This document shows positions 1 to 7,691 of a DNA stretch of 13,059 nucleotides, piece after piece. The notes under the pieces were generated by a model. It ran no database searches. It saw nothing but the letters and a program-made list of their open reading frames with translations, and was not told the DNA's origin. This DNA is from DATGLW01 sp035293965 (GTDB lineage: Bacteria; Actinomycetota; Acidimicrobiia; Acidimicrobiales; RAAP-2): NCBI GenBank assembly GCA_035293965.1, contig DATGLW010000041.1, forward strand, positions 1 to 13,059. The letters run 5' to 3'. How positions within the stretch are numbered: the stretch's first letter is position 1; each line of letters opens with the position of its first letter. The translations under genes were made by a program, and so were the position numbers.

Positions 1-2577
1 ACCGTCGACCTCCTCGGTGAGGCCACGGTGACCGACGAGCAGGCAGACCGCTACGCGGCGCGCCTCGGCGCGCTGCTCGACACGTTGCTCGCCGACTCTG
101 AAACGTGGCCGGCCGACGAGCACCTCGAGCGCGACGACATCGGGCCCCTGCCCCGGGTCAACATCAGCGTCAAGCCGACGGCCCTTTCGGCGCACTTCGC
201 ACCCCTCACGGCCGAGCAGGGGCTGGCGGAGGTGATCGGCCGGCTCCGCCCCATCCTGGAGCGGACCCGGGCGGGACCGGCGCACGTGCAGCTCGACATG
301 GAGCACTACGACGTGAAGGAGCTCACACTCGCCCTGTTCGAGGAGCTGGCCGTCGACCCCGGTCTGCACGCGGCCTCGCTCGGGGTCGTCGTCCAGGCCT
401 ACCTCAGGGACTCCTTCGACGACCTGGCGCACCTGATCGACCTCGCCCGGCACCGGGCGCGCCAGGCCGCAGGGCCGGTGGTCCCGCCCACTGTCCGCCT
501 GGTCAAGGGCGCCTACTGGGACGCCGAGACGATCCGCTCGCGCGCCGCGGGGTGGCCGGTTCCCGTGTACGAGTCGAAGGAGGACACCGATGCCAACTTC
601 GATCGGTGCGCGGTCCTCCTCCACGACCACCACGGCGACATCAGGGCGGCATTCGGCACGCACGACCACGCGACGCTGGCGCGCGTCGTCGCCCGTGCGC
701 GCCGGCGCGGCGTGCCCGACAACGGTTACGAGGTGCAGGTGCTCTTCGGCATGTCGGGGCACCTGCGGGCCGCCGCCCGGCGCCTCGGCCTCCGGGTGCG
801 CGTCTACGCGCCGGTGGGCGAGCTCGTGCCCGGCATGGCCTACCTCGTCCGGCGCCTGCTCGAGAACACGTCGAACGAGAGCATCCTGCGCCGCCATCCG
901 CCGCGGGCGGCCCGCCCGTCGACCCCGCCGGCCGCTCGCTCGCTGCCTCGTCCCGGCTACGAGGTGCGCCGCGCCCCGACCGATCCCGCAGCCCCTGGTG
1001 CCTACCGGCCCGAGCCCGTGGCGGAGTGGCGGCGCCCGGCCGTGCGGCGACAGTTCGCGGCATCCGTCGAGGGCGCGCGCCGCATGCACGTGTCCGTGCC
1101 TGCCCTCATCGGGGGGCGAGCGGTCCCAACGGAACGCACGATGGCTTCGGTGGATCCCGGCGACCCGACGCACGAGGTCGCCACGGCGGCCTCGTGCGGG
1201 GAGCACGAGGTGGACCTGGCGCTCGAGGAGGCCCAGCGGGCGCAGGCCGGGTGGGCTCGAGCCCGCCCGGGGGAGCGGGCGGCGGTCCTGTTCCGCGCCG
1301 CGGCGTGGATGCGGGAGCGTCGCGCCGCGCTGGCGGCCCTGGAGGTGTTCGAGACGGGCAAGCCGTGGGCCGAGGCGGACGCCGACGTGTGCGAGGCCAT
1401 CGACTACTGCGAGTACTACGGCCGCATGGCGCTCGTGCTGGCGGGCGGCGGCCCGGTGCAGTCGCCACCGGGGGAGCTCAACCGCCTCGAGTACCGTCCC
1501 CGCGGCGTCGGCGCGGTGATCGCGCCGTGGAATTTCCCGCTCGCCATCCCGACCGGCATGGTGGCCGCCGGGCTGGTCACGGGCAACGCCGTGGTGCTCA
1601 AGCCGGCAGAGCAGGCACCGGCCACCGCGTGGCGCCTCGTCGAGGCGCTCCGTGCCGCCGGGCTGCCCGACGGCGTGCTCGGCTTCCTGCCAGGCAGCGG
1701 CGAGGTCGTCGGCGCGCGGCTGGTCCGCCATCCAAGCGTGGCTTTCATCGCCTTCACCGGCTCCAAGGCGGTGGGCCTCGACATCATCGAGCAGGCAGCC
1801 GTCCACCGCCCGGGCCAGCGGCAGGTCAAGCGGGTCGTGGCCGAGATGGGCGGCAAGAACGCCATCATCGTCGACGCCGACGCCGATCTCGACCTGGCGG
1901 TGCCCGCCGTGATCTCCTCGGCCTTCGGCTTCTCGGGCCAGAAGTGCTCGGCCTGCTCCCGCCTTGTGGCCGTCGGCCGGGTGTACGACGAGCTCGTCCA
2001 CCGCGTGGTGGGAGCCGCACGAGGACTCCGCATCGGTCACCCGGCGTCAGCGGGCACCGAGATGGGACCGCTCATCGACGGCGAGGCGTACGAGCGCGTC
2101 CGTGGCTTCATTGCCGTCGCACGCCGGGAGGGCCGCATCGTGCTCGAGCGAGAGGACGTGCCCGGTGCCGGCTACTTCGTCGGCCCCGTGGTCGTCGCCG
2201 ACGTCCCACCAGGTTCTCGCGTCGCCACCGAGGAGATCTTCGGGCCCGTCCTCACCGTCATGCGGGCCGGTGACCTCGACGAGGCCATCGCGATCGCGAA
2301 CGCAACCGACTACGCGCTGTGCGCCGGCATCGTGTCGCGCTCGCCGGCCCACGTGGAGAGAGCGGTGCGCACCCTGCGGGCGGGGAACATCTACGTCAAC
2401 CGGCCGATCACCGGCGCCGTGGTCGGCCGCCAGCCCTTTGGCGGCTCGGGGCTCTCGGGGGTGGGTTCGAAGGCCGGCGGCCCCGACTACCTCTCCCAGT
2501 TCGTCGAGCCCCGGACGATCAGCGAGAACACGGTCCGGCACGGGTTCGCCCCCGAGGCGCCGGCCGTCGGGGGGTGA
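1..2577 (+). CDS. putA: Bifunctional proline dehydrogenase / L-glutamate-gamma-semialdehyde dehydrogenase (PutA), 5' end outside window
   Basis: Oxidises proline to glutamate in two steps: an FAD-dependent proline dehydrogenase, then an NAD-dependent aldehyde dehydrogenase. The frame is open from base 1, and its first codons read VDLLGEATVT, a conserved internal PutA stretch, so the GTG at 28 is not the start and the gene begins upstream. The dehydrogenase part (to about base 900) shows RLVKGAYWD, FGTHDHATLA, VYAPVGELVPGMAYLVRRLLENTSNES-type motifs. After a linker, the aldehyde dehydrogenase part shows APWNFPLA, FTGSKAVG, EMGGKN (general base Glu, codon 1843) and GQKCSACSR (nucleophile Cys, codon 1945). 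The C-terminus has FGGSGLSGVGSKAGGPDY and ENTVRHGFAP, typical of short-type fused PutA lacking the DNA-binding domain. About 858 residues are visible; the family usually has about 1000. It converges on the next gene with a 24-base gap. Identity is firm. Confidence 0.95.
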   Translation, partial: TVDLLGEATVTDEQADRYAARLGALLDTLLADSETWPADEHLERDDIGPLPRVNISVKPTALSAHFAPLTAEQGLAEVIGRLRPILERTRAGPAHVQLDMEHYDVKELTLALFEELAVDPGLHAASLGVVVQAYLRDSFDDLAHLIDLARHRARQAAGPVVPPTVRLVKGAYWDAETIRSRAAGWPVPVYESKEDTDANFDRCAVLLHDHHGDIRAAFGTHDHATLARVVARARRRGVPDNGYEVQVLFGMSGHLRAAARRLGLRVRVYAPVGELVPGMAYLVRRLLENTSNESILRRHPPRAARPSTPPAARSLPRPGYEVRRAPTDPAAPGAYRPEPVAEWRRPAVRRQFAASVEGARRMHVSVPALIGGRAVPTERTMASVDPGDPTHEVATAASCGEHEVDLALEEAQRAQAGWARARPGERAAVLFRAAAWMRERRAALAALEVFETGKPWAEADADVCEAIDYCEYYGRMALVLAGGGPVQSPPGELNRLEYRPRGVGAVIAPWNFPLAIPTGMVAAGLVTGNAVVLKPAEQAPATAWRLVEALRAAGLPDGVLGFLPGSGEVVGARLVRHPSVAFIAFTGSKAVGLDIIEQAAVHRPGQRQVKRVVAEMGGKNAIIVDADADLDLAVPAVISSAFGFSGQKCSACSRLVAVGRVYDELVHRVVGAARGLRIGHPASAGTEMGPLIDGEAYERVRGFIAVARREGRIVLEREDVPGAGYFVGPVVVADVPPGSRVATEEIFGPVLTVMRAGDLDEAIAIANATDYALCAGIVSRSPAHVERAVRTLRAGNIYVNRPITGAVVGRQPFGGSGLSGVGSKAGGPDYLSQFVEPRTISENTVRHGFAPEAPAVGG

Positions 2578-2592
2578 GCGAGTCACCCGGGC

Positions 2593-2612
2593 CGGACCCG
2601 TTCAGGGGTCCG
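2593..2612. terminator. Short inverted repeat between convergent putA and oxidoreductase genes
   Basis: CGGACCC (2593-2599) and GGGTCCG (2606-2612) form a perfect 7-bp stem around a 6-base loop, just after the putA stop and across the stop codon of the facing gene. Position suits a bidirectional terminator for two convergent genes. There is no T-run on either side, so intrinsic termination is uncertain. Confidence 0.3.
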
Positions 2613-3591
2613 CCGGGCCATTTCCCGCATCCTCCTGGCCCCTCGCTGCGTGCTCGCGCAGCGAGGGGACGACCTCGGCCATGAGGCGGTCGATGACCGG
2701 CCGGGGATCGGCACCGGCGGTGGCAGGGCTGAAGACGAAGTGCCGGGCACCGGCGTCGTAGAAGGCGCAGACCCTCGCTGCCACCTCCTCGGCCGTGCCC
2801 GCGGCTGCCACGCGGTCGACCATCTGGCTGAAGTCTTGGTCGTAGGTGCCTCCCATCGAGCGCGCTGCCTGCTCGCGGGCGGCGCGGCCGTCGGGGCCGA
2901 CGTTGCAGAACACCCACACGCACCACTCGAAGGACGACAGGTCACGACCAGCCTCGGCTGCAGCCTGCCGGACCGTCGCCACCGAAGCCGCGTAGCGGCG
3001 CGGCGAGTACAGGTAGGGGAACCAGCCGTCGCCCAGCCTTCCGGCCCGGCGCATGGCGGGCTCGCGCCGGCCGGCCACCACGATCGGAGGCCCGCCGGGC
3101 TGGAGCGGCGGCGGGTGGATCCGGACCTCTGCCATCGAGTAGGCGCGCCCCTCGTGGGTGACCGGCTCTGCAGTCCACAGCCGCCGGATGAGGGGGATCG
3201 CCTCGTCGGCGCGCCGGCCCCGCTCGGCAAGGGGGACCTGCATCGCCCGGAACTCCTGGGGGTACTCGCCCCCGACGCCGACGCCGAGCACGACACGCCC
3301 TCCCGTGGCCCGGTCGAGGTCGGCGATCTGCTTGGCCACGAGGGCAGGGGGGTAGAGGGGGAGCAGCAGGATGGAGGTACCCACCCGCACCCGCTCGGTG
3401 AGGGCCGCAAGCCGGGCCAGGCCCACGATCGCCTCGGGGCTCGGGTTGCGCGAGGCGATATGGCCCCCCACCCACAGCGAGTCGATCGGCAGGGCCTCGA
3501 GCGCCGCGACCTGAAGACGCGAGGTGCCACCGGCCACCAGGCCGACGCGCACCTCGCCACGCTCCTGCGCCGTACGGGCCAACTCCGTCAC
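2602..3591 (-). CDS. Luciferase-like (LLM class) flavin/F420-dependent oxidoreductase
   Basis: A 329-residue TIM-barrel oxidoreductase of the bacterial luciferase superfamily; actinobacterial members of this shape usually use coenzyme F420. Visible family motifs are VGLVAGG (first strand), ERVRVGTSILLLPLYPPALVAKQ (about residues 66-88), RVVLGVGVGGEYPQEF with the following RGRRADEAIPLIRRLW helix, PPIVVAGRREPAMRRAGRLGDGW, and the C-terminal GTAEEVAARVCAFYDAGARHFVF. The start is GTG at 3591: it overlaps the upstream transferase stop as GTGA and has a strong GAGGAGGT Shine-Dalgarno at 3598-3605 with 6 bases spacing. An alternative GTG at 3552 (VRVGLVAGG) also has an AGGAG upstream. Translational coupling to the CoA transferase suggests they act in one pathway, perhaps on a CoA thioester or its product. 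Substrate is not predictable, and FMN rather than F420 use cannot be excluded. Confidence 0.9.
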   Translation of the reverse strand: MTELARTAQERGEVRVGLVAGGTSRLQVAALEALPIDSLWVGGHIASRNPSPEAIVGLARLAALTERVRVGTSILLLPLYPPALVAKQIADLDRATGGRVVLGVGVGGEYPQEFRAMQVPLAERGRRADEAIPLIRRLWTAEPVTHEGRAYSMAEVRIHPPPLQPGGPPIVVAGRREPAMRRAGRLGDGWFPYLYSPRRYAASVATVRQAAAEAGRDLSSFEWCVWVFCNVGPDGRAAREQAARSMGGTYDQDFSQMVDRVAAAGTAEEVAARVCAFYDAGARHFVFSPATAGADPRPVIDRLMAEVVPSLREHAARGQEDAGNGPADP

Positions 3592-5993
3592 ACGAGCACC
3601 TCCTCGAGCGCGGCCTGCTCCTCTGCCGACAGGCCGAGCAGGGATCCGAGCACGACCTCGTTGTCCTGGCCCAGGAGGGGCCCATGCCGGCGGATGCGGC
3701 AGTCGAGGTCCGAGAAGAGCCACGGTGCCCGCATGACCGTGGTCCGGCCGATCGCGGGGTGCTCGATCTCGACCAGCACGCCCCGGGCCGCGACATGCGG
3801 GTCGGACGCGAGCTCCTCGTTGGTCATCACCGCCATCGCGGGCACGCCCGCTGCCTGGAGCTCCTCGAAGGCCGCGCGCGGCGAGCGTCGGCATGTCCAC
3901 CCCGCGACGGCCTCGTCGATCACGGCCGAGCCCGCCCTGCGGGCTGCCGCGCTCGGGAAGTCGGCGACCCAGCCTGGTCGCCCCAGGACCTCGCACAGGG
4001 CCGCCCACTCAGCGTCTTCGGCGACGGCCACCGCCACCCACGCGTCGTTTCCGGCACACGGGTAGACGTCGTGGGGCGCCAGCTCTCGGTGTCGGTTGCC
4101 CACGCGGGCCTGCCAGGGAACGCCGAGCTCGTGGGCGAGCAGCGCCCCAGGGCTGGAGGCCACCACCACCTCGCGCGAGGCGACGTCGACGTGCTGCCCC
4201 TCGCCCGTGCGGGCGCGATGGAGGAGGGCGGCCAGGATCCCGACGGCCAGGGCGTTCGCGCTGCGGTAGTCGGTCGACTCGCCGATCTCGCACGGCGGGC
4301 CGTCGGCGTAACCCGTCTGCTCGCCGAGGCCCCCCGTCGCCCCGAAGATGCTCGCGAGCCCGGCCGCCATGGCTTCGGGCCCCGTCGAGCCGTTGGCGGA
4401 CGACGACGCGACGACGAGGTCGGGCCGGCGCTCGAGGAGCGACGACGCGTCGAGGCCGAAGCGGGCCATCACGCCGGGGCGGAAGTTGTCCACGACCACG
4501 TCAGCCCACTCCGTGGCCAGCCGGTGGGCAAGGGCCAGGCCCTCGGGCCGGGAGAGGTCCACCTGGAAGGAGCGCTTGTTGGCGTTGAGCTCGTTGAAGT
4601 TGGGCGACCGGTCGATACCGCCGTAGTCGGCGAGGAAGCCGCGGCGAGCAGGGTCGAGGCGCCTCGTCGACTCCACTTTCACCACCTCGGCCCCGAGCAG
4701 GGCCAAGAGGAAGGTGGCGTACGGGCCGGCGGCCGCCCACGTGAAGTCGAGCACGTGCACCCCCTCGAGACCGCGACCCGCCACGAGGTGCGGCCCGGAC
4801 GTGGGGCGGGGCACGCCGTTGCCGGCGAACCCCCCCGCACCAGCCGACCCGAGCGGCGGGACCGGCCCGACCCGGGCGGGTGTCGCCGACAGCCGGTAGG
4901 GCGGTCCTGGCACGGCGACGCGGTCGCCGCGCCCGTCGTCGACCTCGCGGAAGAAGTGGCGATGGGCGAGCTGCTCGGAGGCCAGGAGATCGGTCGGCCC
5001 GGCGTACGCCCCCACCGGGCACCCGAGGTCGGCGAGGATGCGCACGACCTCGGCGCGGGTCCGGGCACGCACCCACCGAGCGAGGGCGGCGGCAGCCCCC
5101 GCCGGGTCGGCACCCCGAGCCTCCGCCGTGGCCATGCGCGGATCGGCGAGCTCCCCGGCGTCGGCCGAAGCCGCCAGCGCGTCCCACTGCGCCGGGGTCA
5201 TGCCCACGAGCTGGACCCACCCGTCGGAGCAAGCCATCATCCCGAAGGGGCCGTAACGGCTGGCCTCGCGCCGCAGCGTCACCCCGTCGTTGGTGAACCG
5301 GCTGAGCCGCGTGCGGTTGAGGGTGAGCTCCGACTCCTGGGCGGACACGTCGACGAGCTGGCCATGCCCGCTGCGGAGCCGGTCGTAGCAGGCAGCGAGG
5401 GCGGCCACCGCCGCGTTCCACCCGGTGTCGTACCAGGCGGCGTCACCGCCGATCTGCACCGGCGGCCGCTCGGGGAATTGCGCGAACGCCGGACCGCTCG
5501 GCAGGATGGCACCCTCGCCCCCACCGTGGAAGACCACGAGGTGTTGCGCCCGGAAGTCGGCATACGGGCCGGTCCGCCCGAAGGGGCTGATGACCACGAG
5601 CGTGGTGGCCCGGTCGAGGTCGCCGAGGGCGGCCCGCACGTCCGCCGGGTGACGGTCGGTCACGACCACGTCGCAGGCCGCGCCCAGCTCCCGCAGGCGG
5701 TCGCGGCCCGCCGGGCCCTCGTCGACGACGACGCTCGCCTTCCCCGCGTTCAGGTACAGGAAGGTTCCGCCGGGCTCGTCCGCGGCCGCGCCTGGTCGTC
5801 GGGGGGCCCACCATCGGGCGGGATGGCCACCTGGGGGCTCCACCTTGACCACGTCGGCGCCCAGGTCGGCGAGGACCCTGGCACAGAAGGACGCCGCGAC
5901 ACCGTCGGCGAGCTCCAGCACTCGCCAGCCCTCGAGCGCGCCCCCCGGCGTGTCGGCCATGCTTCCCCTTGCGCCCCCCGGCGTGTCGGCCAT
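3588..5993 (-). CDS. Double-domain CaiB/BaiF-family CoA transferase
   Basis: An 801-residue protein made of two tandem class III CoA transferase units; members usually have about 400 residues. The N-half (about 20-370) has LEGWRVLELADGVAASFCARVLADLGADVVKVEPPGG and SGHGQLVDVSAQE. A Gly/Pro-rich linker covers about 372-405. The C-half (about 408-801) has GVHVLDFTWAAAGPYATFLLALLGAEVVKVE, NANKRSFQVDL, DVVVDNFRPGVMARFGL and TGEGQHVDVASRE. Counting back 25 residues from the Gln of the GxGQ motif, the C-half has Asp575 (DYRSANALAVGILAAL), matching the catalytic Asp of Frc/CaiB. The same position in the N-half is Trp187, flanked by Asp184 and Asp189. The family moves CoA between carboxylic acids through an aspartyl-CoA anhydride; the substrate here is unknown. 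It is first in a two-gene operon, and its stop overlaps the oxidoreductase start. The first ATG (5993) or a duplicated ATG at 5960 may be used. Confidence 0.9.
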   Translation of the reverse strand: MADTPGGARGSMADTPGGALEGWRVLELADGVAASFCARVLADLGADVVKVEPPGGHPARWWAPRRPGAAADEPGGTFLYLNAGKASVVVDEGPAGRDRLRELGAACDVVVTDRHPADVRAALGDLDRATTLVVISPFGRTGPYADFRAQHLVVFHGGGEGAILPSGPAFAQFPERPPVQIGGDAAWYDTGWNAAVAALAACYDRLRSGHGQLVDVSAQESELTLNRTRLSRFTNDGVTLRREASRYGPFGMMACSDGWVQLVGMTPAQWDALAASADAGELADPRMATAEARGADPAGAAAALARWVRARTRAEVVRILADLGCPVGAYAGPTDLLASEQLAHRHFFREVDDGRGDRVAVPGPPYRLSATPARVGPVPPLGSAGAGGFAGNGVPRPTSGPHLVAGRGLEGVHVLDFTWAAAGPYATFLLALLGAEVVKVESTRRLDPARRGFLADYGGIDRSPNFNELNANKRSFQVDLSRPEGLALAHRLATEWADVVVDNFRPGVMARFGLDASSLLERRPDLVVASSSANGSTGPEAMAAGLASIFGATGGLGEQTGYADGPPCEIGESTDYRSANALAVGILAALLHRARTGEGQHVDVASREVVVASSPGALLAHELGVPWQARVGNRHRELAPHDVYPCAGNDAWVAVAVAEDAEWAALCEVLGRPGWVADFPSAAARRAGSAVIDEAVAGWTCRRSPRAAFEELQAAGVPAMAVMTNEELASDPHVAARGVLVEIEHPAIGRTTVMRAPWLFSDLDCRIRRHGPLLGQDNEVVLGSLLGLSAEEQAALEEVLV

Positions 5994-6003
5994 GCCTCCC
6001 CCT
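5938..6003 (-). repeat. 33-bp tandem duplication of the CoA transferase translation start
   Basis: Bases 5938-5970 and 5971-6003 match at 31 of 33 positions. Each copy contains, on the minus strand, a purine-rich ribosome binding site (AGGGGGAGG at 5995-6003; AAGGGGAAG at 5962-5970), an ATG and the codons MADTPGGA. The protein therefore begins MADTPGGARGS-MADTPGGALEG if the upstream ATG is used. Looks like a recent slippage duplication in frame. Confidence 0.85.
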
Positions 6004-6189
6004 GTACGGTGCCAGCTATGCGCGCCCGCGAAGGCGACGCACCCGCTCGGCGGGCGTACTCTACGCGGACCCGGATCGGCTGCGCCGGACCCGGCAGCGG
6101 GTCGAGCGCGAGGAGCCCGGCGCCGCGGAGCGTCAACCGCCCACCGGCGACGGTCGCCGCCGCCGTCGGCCTGACAGAGGAGCTGCTTG
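5994..6189. promoter_or_regulatory. Divergent intergenic region between CoA transferase operon (-) and nitroreductase (+)
   Basis: About 196 bases that must hold the promoters of both divergent units, part of it taken by the duplicated start signal at the left edge. I see no convincing -35/-10 pair and no strong operator palindrome. A short direct repeat of CGGACCCGG occurs near 6067 and 6090. Reading frames through it show no recognisable protein. Confidence 0.45.
6177..6182 (+). promoter_or_regulatory. Ribosome binding site of the nitroreductase gene
   Basis: GAGGAG, 7 bases before the ATG at 6190. It favours that ATG over the in-frame TTG directly upstream at 6187, which would be only 4 bases away. 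Confidence 0.7.
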
Positions 6190-6807
6190 ATGGACGTGCT
6201 CGAGGCGCTCTACACCACCCGGGCGATGCGCCGGCTGAAGCCCGATCCGGTGCCCCAGGAGGCAATCGCACGCATCATCGACGCCGGGGTCCGTGCGCCG
6301 TGCCCGGGGCCGGCCGGCGCCCAGGCATGGCGGTTCGTCGCCGTGACGGATCGCTCCGTGATGGCCGAGATCGGATCCGTCTGGCGCGAGGCGCGTGACG
6401 CGCTGCTGGAGCGGGTTCCGGATCTCTACCCCAACGAGAAGCAGGCGTCCTCCTCGAGGTACCTCCACGACCACTTCGACGAGGTCCCCTTGCTGATCCT
6501 CGGCTACGGCCCCGAGGGACTGGGCGCGAACACGGTCGTGCAAGCGTGCTGGAGCATGTGCCTCGCCGCCCGGGCCCAAGGCCTCGGCTCGGCGTACACC
6601 ACCCTGCTGACCCAGCGCGCGGCCGCGGTCGACCGCATCCTCGGCGTACCCGAGGATGCCGGCGTCCGGCTCTACGCCGCGCTGCCCATCGGCTACCCGC
6701 TCGGCCGCTGGGGGGTGGCGCCCCGGCAGCCGGCCCACGAGGTCACCTTCGCCGATCGCTGGGGCAGGCGCCCTGCGTGGACCGCGCCCCCACCACCCTC
6801 CGCCTGA
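6190..6807 (+). CDS. Nitroreductase-family flavoprotein
   Basis: A 205-residue protein, normal length for single-domain FMN-dependent nitroreductases, which reduce nitro groups, quinones or other electron-poor substrates with NAD(P)H. Visible motifs: N-terminal YTTRAMRRLKPDPVPQE (residues 8-24), the FMN-phosphate-binding pattern, followed by IIDAGVRAPCPGPAGAQAWRFVAV (29-52); the helix QACWSMCLAARAQGLGSAYTT (118-138); and the C-terminal PIGYPLGRWGVAPRQPAHEV...DRWG (166-192). The APCPGPAGAQ segment replaces the commoner APSGGNxQ, a variant also met in actinobacterial paralogues. It stands alone on the plus strand, divergent from the CoA transferase operon and convergent with the ABC permease. 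No signal peptide, so cytoplasmic. Substrate unknown. Confidence 0.9.
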   Translation: MDVLEALYTTRAMRRLKPDPVPQEAIARIIDAGVRAPCPGPAGAQAWRFVAVTDRSVMAEIGSVWREARDALLERVPDLYPNEKQASSSRYLHDHFDEVPLLILGYGPEGLGANTVVQACWSMCLAARAQGLGSAYTTLLTQRAAAVDRILGVPEDAGVRLYAALPIGYPLGRWGVAPRQPAHEVTFADRWGRRPAWTAPPPPSA

Positions 6808-6867
6808 CGGCGATCCGACCTCGCAGCGCCCAGGCCCGGCGGCCCCCACGAGCGGGTGCGTCAGGCG
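6801..6867. repeat. 9-bp inverted repeat spanning the convergent gap
   Basis: CGCCTGACG (6801-6809) and its exact reverse complement CGTCAGGCG (6859-6867) flank the 53-base gap between the nitroreductase and permease stops. Each arm contains the stop codon of the adjoining gene. The 49-base loop is large for a terminator, so function is doubtful. Confidence 0.35.
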
Positions 6868-7691
6868 TCTCTGCGGACCAGCAGCACCCCACCGGCGATC
6901 AGCACGGCGAGGGCGTAGACGCCGAGCATGGTGAAGCTCAACCACGGGCCGAACAGATCGGCACCGTGGTAGTTGGCGCTCATCATCCGCATCCCGATGT
7001 CGGCCGGCAAGAACCGATCGACGTCGTTCGAGAAGGACGAGGGCAGGACGTCGGCGATGATCGGGAGGATGAAGAGCAGCCCGACGAACGTGCTGATCGC
7101 CGCCGCGCTGTGGCGGATGATCGTGGCCAGCCCGAGGGCCAGCAGCCCGATCGCGGTGAGGTAGAGGCCTCCGCTCACGACGGCCCGCAGCACGGTCGGG
7201 TCCGACAGTGACGCGGTCGGCGTCCTTCCAGAGAGGATGTGCTGACCCACGAGGAAGGCGACGAACGAGACAACCTCACCGATCACGAAGGTCGCCGCGG
7301 CAAAGAGGGCGACCTTGGCCACGAGGACCATCAGGCGACGCGGCACCGCCGAGAAGGTCGCCCGGATCGTGCCGGTGCTGTACTCGGCGCTCATCACGAG
7401 CACGCCGAGGACTCCGATGGCGAGCTGCGCGAAGAGCATCCCCGACAGGCTGGAGCGAGTGGGGTCGAAGGCCAGCCGGGCTGCAAGTGAGCGGGTCGAG
7501 AACCGCGCCGCCTGGGCCGACGTGACGAGGGCACCGATGCCCACCCCTGCCCCAGCGGTGATCACGAGGGTCCAGACCGTCGAGCGGACGCTCGTGAGCT
7601 TGGTCCATTCCGACGAGAGCACGCCCCCGAGCCCGTAGCGGCCCGAGGGCGGCCTCCCCAAGGCGGCCGACGGGGTCGTTGCGGTGGTCAT
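6861..7691 (-). CDS. ABC-2 type transporter permease
   Basis: A 276-residue integral membrane protein, the permease half of an ABC exporter. It opens with a cytoplasmic N-terminus ending in SEWTKLTSVRSTVWTL, a hallmark of actinobacterial ABC-2 permeases. Six hydrophobic segments lie at about 38-56, 84-102, 121-149, 170-190, 196-214 and 250-272. Between helices 2 and 3 is the SAEYSTGTIRATFSAVPRR coupling region typical of this family, which is thought to contact the ATPase. The ATG at 7691 overlaps the ATPase stop as ATGA and has GGAAGGAGG just upstream (7695-7703), so synthesis is coupled to the ATPase. Last gene of the RCC1-ATPase-permease chain. Cargo is not evident; relatives of the BcrAB type export lipids, peptides or antibiotics. 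Confidence 0.92.
   Translation of the reverse strand: MTTATTPSAALGRPPSGRYGLGGVLSSEWTKLTSVRSTVWTLVITAGAGVGIGALVTSAQAARFSTRSLAARLAFDPTRSSLSGMLFAQLAIGVLGVLVMSAEYSTGTIRATFSAVPRRLMVLVAKVALFAAATFVIGEVVSFVAFLVGQHILSGRTPTASLSDPTVLRAVVSGGLYLTAIGLLALGLATIIRHSAAAISTFVGLLFILPIIADVLPSSFSNDVDRFLPADIGMRMMSANYHGADLFGPWLSFTMLGVYALAVLIAGGVLLVRRDA

Noticed and set aside
28..30. GTG as the start of putA
   Set aside because: The codons before it are already conserved PutA sequence (VDLLGEA), so the gene starts upstream of the window.
2593..2612. Confident intrinsic terminator
   Set aside because: The stem is only 7 bp, overlaps a stop codon and lacks a T-run, so it is listed at low confidence only.
3592..4008. 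Longer N-terminus for the luciferase-like oxidoreductase
   Set aside because: The extension is Arg/Gly/Pro-rich shadow coding beneath the CoA transferase; the family fold begins just after the GTG at 3591.
2650..4065. 471-codon plus-strand frame opposite the oxidoreductase
   Set aside because: Same reason: low-complexity antisense shadow without recognisable domain.
5969..6190. 73-codon frame across the divergent gap
   Set aside because: Arg-rich, no motif, overlaps the duplicated start region; a decayed gene cannot be shown.
3684..6398. 904-codon plus-strand open frame opposite the CoA transferase
   Set aside because: Antisense to a clear family member, biased composition, no motif; a product of high GC.
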